Origin: Georgenia ruanii
Lineage (GTDB): Bacteria; Actinomycetota; Actinomycetes; Actinomycetales; Actinomycetaceae
Length of the DNA: 64,000 nucleotides
Assembly: GCF_009193175.1 (NCBI RefSeq)
Contig: NZ_VUKE01000011.1
Span: 104,495-168,494 of the forward strand
Reading direction: 5' to 3'
Shown piece by piece: positions 32,451 through 40,631 of this stretch (its first letter is position 1; each line of letters opens with the position of its first letter). The translations under genes and the position numbers were made by a program. Below the pieces are notes generated by a model that saw nothing but the letters and a program-made list of their open reading frames with translations, was not told the origin of the DNA and did no database searches.

Positions 32451-34139
32451 GTGACCACTTCCCAGACGCCGGCCCGCCCGGCGCGCCGCGGCGTGCTGAG
32501 CGGCCTGACCGCTGGGCGCGCGGAGTCCGTCCTCGCGCAGCCGGCGTCGGCGCAGAACCGCCGTCCGCCGCACGCCATCCGGCGCCGGGCGCGGAGACTG
32601 CTCGACGAGGGCTGGCTCTTCGCCCGCGACGACGGCGACGCCGCCCACCATCACGCCGCCATCGCCTGGCGGCCGGCACCCGTCCCGCACCTGGACGCCG
32701 GGCACACCACCGGCGGGGCCGCCACCCCGATCTGGTACCGGCGGAACCTGCGCATGCCCGAGACCTGGCGGGGCAGGCGACTCTTCCTCCACTTCGAAGG
32801 CGCCGGCGATGTCGCCGAGGTCTACGTCGACGGCGTGCGGGCGGGCGGGCACGCCGGTGGCGCCACCGCCTTCAGCCTCGATGTCACCGAGCCGCTGCGG
32901 TTGCGGGCGCCCGGCGCCGAGGCGACCGTCACCGTCCGCGTCGCCGCCCCGGCGCAGCCTGGCCCCGCGGTACACCGGGTGGGCCTGCACCGCAACGTCT
33001 GGTTCGTCGCCACCGAGGAGGTCCACCTCGACCTGCTCGACTCCCCCGGTGTTCAGGTGGAGACCGCCGACCTCGACGCCGCCCGCGCACTCGTCCGGGT
33101 GCGCGGGCGTGTCGTGAACGACGCCGATACCGCCACCACGGCACGGGTGCGCAGCCGCGTCCTCGACGCCGGCGGCGTCGTCGTCGCCGACGCCCAGAGC
33201 GAGGTAGCGCTGGCCGCACGGGCCACGGCGCGGTTCGAGCTGGAGCTGCCCGCCATCGCCCACCCGCACCTGTGGTCGACCGAGACGCCCTACCTGTACC
33301 GGGTGAGCACGGTCGTGGACTCCGGGCACGGCCGGGACCGCGTCGACGTCCCGCTCGGCCTGCGACACCTCGCCGCAGACGCCACGGGCTTCCGGCTCAA
33401 CGGCGCCCCGTACCGGCTGGCGCCCACCGGCCTGCACGAAGGCGCCATGGGCCGCCACCCCCACTCCGACGCCGCCCGCATCCAGGGGCTGCGCACGCTC
33501 AAGGGCATGGGCGTCAACGTGGTCCGGATGCCGCACGACGCCCAGTCCGCCACGGTGCTCGAGGCCGCGGACGAGCTCGGCCTGCTCGTGTGGCAGGAGC
33601 TGCCGCCCGTCCGCCGCGCCACCCTGACCGGCTCGTTCGCCGCAGATCACCTCGGTTCCGTGCGGGAGATGGTGCGTCAACGCTCCAGCCACCCCTCGGT
33701 CGCCGTCTGGGGCACGTCGGACGAGCTGGCGCTGCCGGGGATCGGTCCGGCCCCGCAGCCGGGCGACCTCACCCACGAGATGGTGCGGCTGGGCGACGAG
33801 CTGGTCCGCGCTGAGGACCCCTCGCGGCCGACCGCCTCCGCAGGCGCCGACCCCGTCGCCGGTCCGGCCGGGTGGGTGGCCGCGCTGTACCAGGCCTGGA
33901 CCCTGAGCCGCCTCTACCCCTCCCTGGCCCTGCCCTACGCCAAGCAGCCGGGTCGCCCCGCGCGTGCGACGCACACGGCATCGGTCGGTGACAGCGCGAA
34001 CGGCGTCCCGGGCCCGGAGACGCTCGTCCTGGCCGGCTCGCCCGGTTCCGACCGGCCCGGCGACCGCGGGGCGGAACCGGGTCTCCGACCGGTTGGGCGG
34101 ATCAGGGCGGCCAGGAAGCTGCACCGACGCAGCGCCTGA
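32451..34139 (+). CDS. Degraded GH2 glycosidase paralogue, likely inactive
   Basis: The 562-residue product is a diverged copy of the intact GH2 protein encoded at 35077-37842: the same opening (PARPARRGVLSGLTAG against PTGPTRRSVLTGLAAG), sugar-binding domain, Ig-like domain and start of the TIM barrel. The Tat signal core is broken by Arg and Glu (TAGRAESVL). The acid/base motif GSMNEIF is replaced by GTSDELA (Asn to Asp; Glu kept). The nucleophile region VSEFGAD and the entire C-terminal ~360 residues are missing. The frame is still open, but enzymatic activity and export are unlikely. It starts at GTG 32451 with GAGGAG upstream. Confidence 0.75.
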   Translation: MTTSQTPARPARRGVLSGLTAGRAESVLAQPASAQNRRPPHAIRRRARRLLDEGWLFARDDGDAAHHHAAIAWRPAPVPHLDAGHTTGGAATPIWYRRNLRMPETWRGRRLFLHFEGAGDVAEVYVDGVRAGGHAGGATAFSLDVTEPLRLRAPGAEATVTVRVAAPAQPGPAVHRVGLHRNVWFVATEEVHLDLLDSPGVQVETADLDAARALVRVRGRVVNDADTATTARVRSRVLDAGGVVVADAQSEVALAARATARFELELPAIAHPHLWSTETPYLYRVSTVVDSGHGRDRVDVPLGLRHLAADATGFRLNGAPYRLAPTGLHEGAMGRHPHSDAARIQGLRTLKGMGVNVVRMPHDAQSATVLEAADELGLLVWQELPPVRRATLTGSFAADHLGSVREMVRQRSSHPSVAVWGTSDELALPGIGPAPQPGDLTHEMVRLGDELVRAEDPSRPTASAGADPVAGPAGWVAALYQAWTLSRLYPSLALPYAKQPGRPARATHTASVGDSANGVPGPETLVLAGSPGSDRPGDRGAEPGLRPVGRIRAARKLHRRSA

Positions 34140-34161
34140 TCGGCCCGCGCCGCGCCCCCGG

Positions 34162-34191
34162 CGCCCGCCGCTCAGCCCCCGGCGGCGGGCG
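34162..34191. terminator. Hairpin terminator between degraded GH2 and DUF421 genes
   Basis: CGCCCGCCG (34162-34170) and CGGCGGGCG (34183-34191) form a perfect 9-bp stem with a 12-nt loop between convergent genes. It lacks a T-run, as is common in actinobacterial terminators. Confidence 0.6.
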
Positions 34192-34875
34192 TCACGCCCG
34201 CGGCCAGGGTGCGACGCCGTCGCCCGTCCCGGTGGGCAGACCGTGCTCGCTCCCAGGTGGCGCCGAACCTGACGGCGCGCGCGGCTCCGTCGGCGTGCGA
34301 GGAGTCGTGGGTCCGCCGGCGAACACCTCCGGCGGAATCCGCTCGGCGCCGCGCACCCCGGCGAGCATGGACCGGTCCAGCGGCTCGCCGCGGCGCAGCA
34401 CGCTCAACGTGCCCGAGGGCTCCAGCACCACCGCCGCGACCTCGGCGTCGGACCGGATGCCGGCCTGGCGCAGGCGCGAGCGCAGCTCGGCCTCGGTGAT
34501 GCGCTGTCGGCGCAGCTGCCCGTGCAGGATCTGGGTCCCGGCCATGAGCACCGCCGGCTGGTTGGCGACGAACCGTTCCCACCGCGGCTGCTTGCGCAGC
34601 TGGCCGATGAGCGCCTCGAGCGTGAGGAGCGTGACCAGGGCGACGAGGCCGCCGGCCAGCGTCGGGCTGTCCCCCATCGTCGCCCGCCCGAGGATCGCGC
34701 CGAGCACGATGACGACCAGGAGGTCGAAGCTCGACAGGCTGGCGAGGACCCGGCTACCGAGCAACCGGGTCAGGGCGATGAAGGCCAGGTAGAGGACGGT
34801 GGTGGCCAGCACGACGGCGAGCGCCCCCATCGGGCTGATCCCGACGTACCCCCACAGGTCCGCCAGCACGCTCAT
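34192..34875 (-). CDS. DUF421 (YetF-type) membrane protein
   Basis: The 227-residue protein has three N-terminal membrane segments (ALAVVLATTVLYLAFIALT, FDLLVVIVLGAILGRATMG, LAGGLVALVTLLTLEALIG) and a cytoplasmic DUF421 domain (LMAGTQILHGQLRRQRITEAELRSRLRQAGI, EVAAVVLEPSGTLSVL). This is the YetF/YdfS family of unknown molecular role. The C-terminal ~45 residues are a low-complexity Pro/Thr/Gly tail. ATG 34875 has GAGGAG 6 nt upstream. It lies between the two related GH2 genes, so the GH2 copies are not immediately adjacent. Confidence 0.9.
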   Translation of the reverse strand: MSVLADLWGYVGISPMGALAVVLATTVLYLAFIALTRLLGSRVLASLSSFDLLVVIVLGAILGRATMGDSPTLAGGLVALVTLLTLEALIGQLRKQPRWERFVANQPAVLMAGTQILHGQLRRQRITEAELRSRLRQAGIRSDAEVAAVVLEPSGTLSVLRRGEPLDRSMLAGVRGAERIPPEVFAGGPTTPRTPTEPRAPSGSAPPGSEHGLPTGTGDGVAPWPRA

Positions 34876-35076
34876 CGCTCCTCGCCACCTCGTCGCTCGC
34901 TTGTGGCCGACGACCATCATCCGCCCGGTCCGAGGCGGACGCCCCTCGGTCCTGGGGACCCCGTGACCGGGGCCACATCGGCGGCAAATCCCGGCAACTT
35001 CTTGTCGGCTCCCGTCCGATGCCGCCAGGGTCGGGGCGCGGCGCACCGGGGGCGTGCGCCCGAGAGGAGCTCGACG

Positions 35077-37842
35077 ATGACCACTCCCGCCATACCGACC
35101 GGTCCCACGCGCCGCAGCGTGCTGACCGGGCTGGCGGCCGGCGCCGCGCTGTCCGTGCTGGCCCAACCGGCACAGGCGCAGAACCGCCGCCCGCCGCAGG
35201 CCGCCCGGCAGCGCGAGCGCCAGCTGCTCAACGAGGGCTGGGTTCACACGCTGGGTGACCCGGCCGGCGCCGAACGGCCCGCGTTCGACACCGCCGGGTG
35301 GCAGGAGCTGTCGGTCCCGCACACCTGGAACGCGACTGACTCTCTCGACGACGAGCCCGGCTTCTACCGCGGCCCGGGCTGGTACCGGCGCACGATCAAG
35401 GTGACCGGGGCGCACAAATCGCAGCGGGTGTTCCTGTACTTCGAGGGCGCCTTCCAGGTGGCCGACGTCTACGTCGACGGCGACCGCGTGGGCGGGCACG
35501 TCGGCGGCTACACCGCGTTCAGCGTGGAGATCACCGACCAGCTGCGCCGGGTCGGTCCCGGCAAGGCGGCCACCGTCGCGGTCCGGGTGGACAACACCCA
35601 CGACGACAACATCCCGCCGTACTCGGGCGACTGGACGTTCTACGGCGGGCTGTACCGCAACGTCTGGCTGATCACCACGGAGGAGGTCCACCTCGACGTC
35701 CTCGACCACGCCGCGCCCGGCGTGCGGGTGGACACCCCGGCGGCCGACGCCGCCCACGCCGTCGTGCGTGTGCGCGGCCGCGTCGTCAACGACACCGGCG
35801 CCGCCGTCACCGCCCGGGTGCGCAGCACCGTCCTCGACGCCACCGACGCGCCCGTCGCCGAGGCGGGCACCGACGTGCGGCTCGCCGCCCGGTCCGCGGC
35901 CGAGTTCGAGCTGACGCTTCCGGCCATCGACCGCCCGCACCTGTGGTCACCGGAGTCGCCGTACCTCTACCGGGTGGCCACCGTCGTCGACGCCGGCCAG
36001 GGCCGCCGCGACCGCGTCGACGCCCCGCTCGGGGTGCGCTGGTTCTCGGTGGACCCCGACGCCGGCTTCTTCCTCAACGGCGAGCCGTACCCGCTGCGCG
36101 GCACCAACCGGCACCAGGACGAGGTGGGCCGCGGCAACGCCCTGGCCGACTCCGACCACATCCGCGACCTGCGGCTGATCAAGGAGATGGGCGCCAACGT
36201 CGTCCGGCTGGCGCACTACCCGCAGGCGCCCGCGGTCCTCGAGGCCGCCGACGAGCTCGGGCTGGTGATCTGGGAGGAGGCGCCCATGGTCAACCGGGCG
36301 ATCCTCACCGAGGAGTTCGTCGAGAACCACCTCGGCAACATCCGGGACATGGCCCGCCAGCACTACAATCACCCCGCGATCGTCGTCTTCGGGTCGATGA
36401 ACGAGATCTTCCTGCGCCGCCCGAGCCCGCAGCCGGACAACTATCTCGAGTGGACCCGGGACATGCTCCAGCGGGGCGAGGACGTGCTGCGCGAGGAGGC
36501 CCCGGACCGGCTGACGGCGATGGTGGGCCACCAGCAGGAGTCGTACAACGAGGCGGGCATCGCCGACATCCCGATGATCTGGGGCTGGAACCTCTACCAC
36601 GGGTGGTACGGCGGGCGGGCGGAGCAGTTCGGGCCGTGGCTCGACGCCCAGCACGAGCGCTACCCCGACCGGGTGGTGTGGGTCTCGGAGTTCGGCGCGG
36701 ACTCCGACGCGCGGCTGCACCGGGTGGTGCCGGGCGACCTGCTCCGGCTCGCCGGCCAGGCCAACTACCAGGACCAGTCCATCGAGTACCAGCAGTACTA
36801 CCTCGAGAGCTACTTGCGTCAGATCGACGAGCGCCCCTGGCTGGCCGGGACAACGTACTGGTCGCAGTTCGACTTCGGGTCGGAGTCGCGCACCGGGTCG
36901 GTGCCGCACGTGAACACCAAGGGCCTCATGCTCGCCGACCGCACGCCGAAGCCCGTCTACCACCTCGTGCAGGCCTGGCGCGGCGTCGACGTCCTGCACA
37001 TCGCCACGGACCTGTGGAACCGCCGAGCCGGCGTGGGGCCGGACGGCGCCACCGGGTACCGGCCGGTCGAGCAGACCGTGACGGTGTACTCCAACGCCGA
37101 CCGCGTCGAGCTCTTCCACAACGACACCCCCCTCGGGGCGAAGGCGACCGACTCCATCGGGCACGTGAGCTGGATGGTCCCCTTCGTCGACGGCGAGAAC
37201 CGGCTCTCGGCGTTCGCGATCGCCCCGGCGGGTACGAAGCTCACCGACGAGGCGACGGTCCACTTCACCTACCACGCCCCGCGGCTGGCCGACCCGGAGG
37301 TGCCCTTCGAGCGGCTTGCGCTCTCGGCCGGGGCGGTCGTGCAGTACACCGACGCCGACGGCACGGTGTGGCTGGAGGACCGCGAGTATGCCCCGGGCGG
37401 CTTCGGCGCCCTGGCCGACGACTTCACCGCCGGCTACGGGTGGATGAAGAACGACTGGGTGGACGGCAGCGACGAGGACCCGCTGTACCAGACCTACCGC
37501 AAGGGCATGTCGGCCTACCGCTTCGACGTGCCGGACGGCACCTACGAGGTGACCCTGCGGCTCGCCGAGATCACCTCGGCCGGCGACACCGGCGGCGACG
37601 GGACCGCTGTGCCCGCCCCGGACGGCACGGTCGACGTGCCGGTGGGGTGGCGGGTCTTCGACGTCACGGTCAACGGCACCCCGGCGGAGACCGCGCTCGA
37701 CCTCGTCGCCAAGGTCGGCCAGCACGCCCCGTACGACCTCACCACCAGGGTGACCACCACCGGGGGCGAAGGCATCGAGATCGGCTTCACGGCCATGAAG
37801 AACCTGCCGGTCGTCAGCGCCATCGACATCCGCCGGGCCTGA
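35077..37842 (+). CDS. GH2 glycoside hydrolase, Tat-exported (beta-galactosidase/glucuronidase-like)
   Basis: The 921-residue protein starts with a Tat signal (TRRSVLTGLAAGAALSVLAQ). Domains in order: GH2 sugar-binding (~50-180), Ig-like (~185-285), TIM-barrel catalytic (~290-600), a DUF4982-like domain, and a C-terminal malectin-like domain. The catalytic acid/base Glu is in FGSMNEIF (~441) and the nucleophile Glu in VWVSEFGAD (~538). It is probably an extracellular beta-glycosidase; the sugar is not predictable. ATG 35077 has GAGAGGAG upstream. A diverged, truncated paralogue lies upstream at 32451-34139. A terminator follows at 37859. Confidence 0.93.
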   Translation: MTTPAIPTGPTRRSVLTGLAAGAALSVLAQPAQAQNRRPPQAARQRERQLLNEGWVHTLGDPAGAERPAFDTAGWQELSVPHTWNATDSLDDEPGFYRGPGWYRRTIKVTGAHKSQRVFLYFEGAFQVADVYVDGDRVGGHVGGYTAFSVEITDQLRRVGPGKAATVAVRVDNTHDDNIPPYSGDWTFYGGLYRNVWLITTEEVHLDVLDHAAPGVRVDTPAADAAHAVVRVRGRVVNDTGAAVTARVRSTVLDATDAPVAEAGTDVRLAARSAAEFELTLPAIDRPHLWSPESPYLYRVATVVDAGQGRRDRVDAPLGVRWFSVDPDAGFFLNGEPYPLRGTNRHQDEVGRGNALADSDHIRDLRLIKEMGANVVRLAHYPQAPAVLEAADELGLVIWEEAPMVNRAILTEEFVENHLGNIRDMARQHYNHPAIVVFGSMNEIFLRRPSPQPDNYLEWTRDMLQRGEDVLREEAPDRLTAMVGHQQESYNEAGIADIPMIWGWNLYHGWYGGRAEQFGPWLDAQHERYPDRVVWVSEFGADSDARLHRVVPGDLLRLAGQANYQDQSIEYQQYYLESYLRQIDERPWLAGTTYWSQFDFGSESRTGSVPHVNTKGLMLADRTPKPVYHLVQAWRGVDVLHIATDLWNRRAGVGPDGATGYRPVEQTVTVYSNADRVELFHNDTPLGAKATDSIGHVSWMVPFVDGENRLSAFAIAPAGTKLTDEATVHFTYHAPRLADPEVPFERLALSAGAVVQYTDADGTVWLEDREYAPGGFGALADDFTAGYGWMKNDWVDGSDEDPLYQTYRKGMSAYRFDVPDGTYEVTLRLAEITSAGDTGGDGTAVPAPDGTVDVPVGWRVFDVTVNGTPAETALDLVAKVGQHAPYDLTTRVTTTGGEGIEIGFTAMKNLPVVSAIDIRRA

Positions 37843-37858
37843 TCGGGCGGTCTGACGA

Positions 37859-37891
37859 CGGCGGCCGGTCCCCACCGGGGGCCGGCCGCCG
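37859..37891 (+). terminator. Terminator hairpin after GH2 gene
   Basis: CGGCGGCCGG (37859-37868) and CCGGCCGCCG (37882-37891) form a perfect 10-bp stem, extended inward by further G-C and one G-T pair, 16 bp after the GH2 stop codon. Confidence 0.75.
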
Positions 37892-37980
37892 CGTTCGTGC
37901 GGACGGTCTGCGGCCGTGCGGGAGACAGCAATGAACACCGAGGATGCGATGCCGTCGCGGTCGGCCCTATCCTGCGTCAC

Positions 37981-38361
37981 GTGCCCCGCTTTGCGCACGC
38001 GACCTGGGTGAACCCCTGCTGGAAGGAACTTCTCGACGGCGAGGTCCCCGGCCTGCTGGCCCACCTGCTCGCCGTCGGCGAACCCGTGCCGCTCGCCGAC
38101 CTCCAGGAGCGGCTGTGGCAGCTCGTCGAGGCGTCGTTCGTCCTCGACGACCTCGAGGAGGAGCACCTGCGCGGGCACCGCCGCCTTCTCGACAGCGACG
38201 TCCGGCACATCTGCCGGGCACTCGCCGAGCTCGGGGCCGTCGAGGTCACCGGCGTGGAGAGGACCACCGATGCCTACGGGTTGCCGGTCGAGCGGGGCGG
38301 CGCGGTGACGGCGGCCCCGTTGGCCGCCGCGGCGGTGCCGGACCTCGCGGCGTGGCGATAG
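37981..38361 (+). CDS. Hypothetical protein, pRiA4b ORF-3-like C-terminal region
   Basis: The 126-residue product from GTG 37981 (VPRFAHATWVNPCWKELLDG) is a soluble, alpha/beta protein with a winged-helix-like pattern (LLAHLLAVGEPVPLADLQERLWQLVEASFVLDDL, HRRLLDSDVRHICRALAELGAVEV). It resembles the C-terminal part of the plasmid pRiA4b ORF-3 family, but this is pattern only. An upstream in-frame GTG at 37897 exists, but would add a low-complexity leader. It overlaps no other gene and is followed 8 bp later by the DUF2293 gene; probably one operon. Function is unknown. Confidence 0.6.
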   Translation: MPRFAHATWVNPCWKELLDGEVPGLLAHLLAVGEPVPLADLQERLWQLVEASFVLDDLEEEHLRGHRRLLDSDVRHICRALAELGAVEVTGVERTTDAYGLPVERGGAVTAAPLAAAAVPDLAAWR

Positions 38362-38369
38362 GAACGACC

Positions 38370-39413
38370 GTGGCCTCCATCGAGGAGCGGGTCACCCGCG
38401 CGGCCGAGGAGGCGCTGCGTGAGGAGGGCTACGTGGCGCCCGTCGATGTGCTCGTCGGCATCGGCTGGCTGCAGCCGGTGCACCGGGACCACTGGCGCCA
38501 GGGGCGCGTGCCGTGCCTGGAAGAGGTGGTGCAGGCCGGTCAGGGAAGAATCGCCACGGCGATGGCGGCGATGCGGCGGTGGGCCCGTGATCAGGGGCTG
38601 GAGCCCAGCGAGACGGCCTACGTGGCCCGTACCCGCGACCGCAGGACGCTGCGATTCTCCGCCGGCGGCGAGCCGGAGATCGAGCGGGCGTACCGCACGC
38701 ACTGGGTCTCCCCGGCCCTGTCGGAGGCCAAACGGGCGCGCCTGCAGGAGAAGGCCAGCCGGCCGCCGGATCTCGTCGTCATCTCGCCGCTCGGCGACTG
38801 GGCCTGCGCCCGGTGCCGCGGGACCGGGGACCTGCTGCTGATGGAGGACGACGCCCCGCTCTGCCTGCGCTGCGCCGACCTCGACCACCTGACCTTCCTG
38901 CCCGCAGGCAACGCCACGCTGACGCGCCGGGCGAAGAAGGCCAGCCGCCTCACGGCCGTCGTGGTCCGCTTCAGCCGGTCCCGCGGGCGCTACGAGCGCC
39001 AAGGTGCCCTCGTCGAGGAGCGGGCGCTGGAGGGGGCCGAGACGTCCTGCCTCGCCGACGCCGAGGCGCGCGCCCGCCGCCGCGACCGTGACGAGGAGCG
39101 ACGGCGCACGGCCGACGGCGAGCTCGCCGAGCGGCTCGCCACCGAGATCAGCCAGATGTTCCCGGGATGCCCGCCCGAACGGGCCGCCCTGATCGCCCTG
39201 CACACCAGCGTGCGAGGCAGCGGTCGGATCGGTCGGACCGCCGCGGGCCAGCGCCTGGAGGCCTCCGCCGTCGAGCGGGCGGTCGCGGCCTCGGTACGTC
39301 ACGAGGACACCGAGTACGACGAGATGCTCATGGCCGGCACCTCCCGCGCCGACGCTCGCACGCAGGTGCGGGCGTCGGTCGCGGCGGTGCTCGAGGGCTG
39401 GCGGAGGGGCTGA
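38370..39413 (+). CDS. DUF2293 domain-containing protein
   Basis: The 347-residue protein has a family-specific N-terminus (~1-130), two Cys pairs at the centre (CARCRGTGD and CLRCADLD), which look like a zinc knuckle, and a C-terminal DUF2293 domain (residues ~250-340: EISQMFPGCPPERAALIALHT...RIGRTAAGQRLEASAVERAVAASVRHEDTEYD). The domain is of unknown function and may bind nucleic acid. The GTG at 38370 is preferred because AGGAA lies 6 nt upstream; GTG 38352 is also possible. It is cotranscribed with the small upstream gene. Confidence 0.85.
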   Translation: MASIEERVTRAAEEALREEGYVAPVDVLVGIGWLQPVHRDHWRQGRVPCLEEVVQAGQGRIATAMAAMRRWARDQGLEPSETAYVARTRDRRTLRFSAGGEPEIERAYRTHWVSPALSEAKRARLQEKASRPPDLVVISPLGDWACARCRGTGDLLLMEDDAPLCLRCADLDHLTFLPAGNATLTRRAKKASRLTAVVVRFSRSRGRYERQGALVEERALEGAETSCLADAEARARRRDRDEERRRTADGELAERLATEISQMFPGCPPERAALIALHTSVRGSGRIGRTAAGQRLEASAVERAVAASVRHEDTEYDEMLMAGTSRADARTQVRASVAAVLEGWRRG

Positions 39414-39469
39414 GCGCCGACTACCCCGATCCTCGCAGATGGACCTGAGCGGGGCGGTCCTCCACATCG

Positions 39470-39659
39470 CTACCAGCCGAGCGTGCGCAGCCCACCGAGT
39501 GCACGGACCGCCGCGTCAGTGGTGACCAGGATGAGGTTGCCCTGGATCGCCTGCGCGACCAGGAGGCGATCAAACGGGTTCGTGCCGGATCTCCGGAGGG
39601 ATGATCGCCGGCTCGCCGAGCAGCCAGAGGACGACATGGGTGTCGAGGAGGTACCTCAC
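39470..39659 (-). pseudogene. vapC: VapC-type PIN toxin relic with internal deletion
   Basis: From GTG 39659, which overlaps the antitoxin stop as GTGA, the frame reads VRYLLDTHVVLWLLGEPAII, the PIN N-terminus with its first catalytic Asp, and stops at a TGA at 39570-39572. Continuing in another frame, NPFDRLLVAQAIQGNLILVT, then TDAAVRALGGLRTLGW, is the PIN C-terminus with its conserved Asp, ending at 39470. About 75 central residues are missing. The toxin is therefore inactivated by a deletion that also shifts frame. Confidence 0.85.
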
Positions 39660-39880
39660 TGCCATGCCTCAAGCTCTGTTTCCGGCAGGGGCGCGAAGAA
39701 CGTCTCTGGGACGTGGAAGGCCATGGTGCCGAAGGTCCGCGCCGGCGGCTTCGCGATGGGATCCAGCCTGGCCACCGGGACGCCGGCCCGCGCGATGATG
39801 ATCTCCTCGCCGCGCTGGACCCGCGCGAGGAGCTCGGAGAGCCTTCTCTTGGCTTCCTGCACGTTCACGGTCTCGGCCAT
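39656..39880 (-). CDS. Phd/YefM-type antitoxin, orphaned
   Basis: The 74-residue protein has a Phd/YefM-family N-terminus (MAETVNVQEAKRRLSELLARVQRGEEIIIARAGVPVARLDP), a dimeric DNA-binding antitoxin fold, and a short C-terminal tail (FFAPLPETELEAWQ) that normally wraps the toxin. The gene is intact and its stop overlaps the start of a broken PIN toxin gene. It could still autoregulate or neutralise a related toxin elsewhere. ATG 39880 is well supported by family alignment. Confidence 0.85.
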   Translation of the reverse strand: MAETVNVQEAKRRLSELLARVQRGEEIIIARAGVPVARLDPIAKPPARTFGTMAFHVPETFFAPLPETELEAWQ

Positions 39881-39980
39881 GACTGCACGTTACGAGCATG
39901 GAACCAGGCTGACCAGGCCCGGTTGGTCAACCTGACGTGGCCCGGTTGTCTGCCTCGGTCGGCCAGCACACGCCGCACGG

Positions 39981-40631
39981 TCAGCTTTCCGCGCCCAGCC
40001 CCGCCTCCCGCGCCCGCACGATGGCCGCCGAGCGGTGAGGCACGGCCAGCTTCGTCAGCACGTTCGCCACGTGGTTGCGCACCGTCTTGGGGCTGAGCAC
40101 CAGGCGCCGGGCGATGGCGGTGTTGTCGTGCCCGCGGGCCATGAGGTCGAGCACCTCCCGCTCGCGGTCGGTGAGCTCGGGGAACGGCACGCGCGCCGCC
40201 GTCCGCCCGCCCACCAGCGAGGACATCGCCCGCGCGGCCACCTGCGGGCCGAGGATCATCTCCCCGTTCGCCACCGCCCGCACGGCCCGCTCGACGGCGT
40301 CCGGTCCGGCGGACTTGAGCAGGTACCCCCGCGCGCCCACCCGCACGGCGGCGACGACGGACGCGTCGTCCTCGTTCATCGTCACCACCAGCACCGCCAC
40401 CCGCGGGTGGTGGCCGACCAGCTCTCGGGTGAGGTCGATGCCGGAGTCGGCCCCGAGGTGCAGGTCCATGAGCACCACGTCCACCTCGTCGCCGACGACG
40501 GCGCGGGCCCCGGCGGCGTCGGCCGCCTGCCCGGCCACCTCGATGCCGGGCAGGGAGCCGAGCAACCCGACCATGCCGAGCCGGAACACCGGGTGGTCGT
40601 CGACCACCACCACCCGGATCGCCCCGCTCAC
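39981..40631 (-). CDS. LuxR/NarL-type response regulator
   Basis: The 216-residue protein has a receiver domain (~1-120; VVVVDDHPVFR acidic pocket, phosphoacceptor Asp ~56 in VVLMDLHLG, Lys in YLLKSAG) and a C-terminal LuxR-type helix-turn-helix (~150-210; LTDREREVLDLMARGHDNTAIARRLVLSPKTVRNHVANVL). It would be phosphorylated by the upstream histidine kinase, with which it overlaps by 4 bp (ATGA). Target genes are unknown; it may act on its own operon. Confidence 0.93.
   Translation of the reverse strand: MSGAIRVVVVDDHPVFRLGMVGLLGSLPGIEVAGQAADAAGARAVVGDEVDVVLMDLHLGADSGIDLTRELVGHHPRVAVLVVTMNEDDASVVAAVRVGARGYLLKSAGPDAVERAVRAVANGEMILGPQVAARAMSSLVGGRTAARVPFPELTDREREVLDLMARGHDNTAIARRLVLSPKTVRNHVANVLTKLAVPHRSAAIVRAREAGLGAES

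Noticed and set aside
32451..37842. Polysaccharide utilisation cluster around the two GH2 genes
   Set aside because: The neighbours are a DUF421 protein and unrelated genes; no sugar transporter or regulator is adjacent, and the upstream GH2 is degraded.
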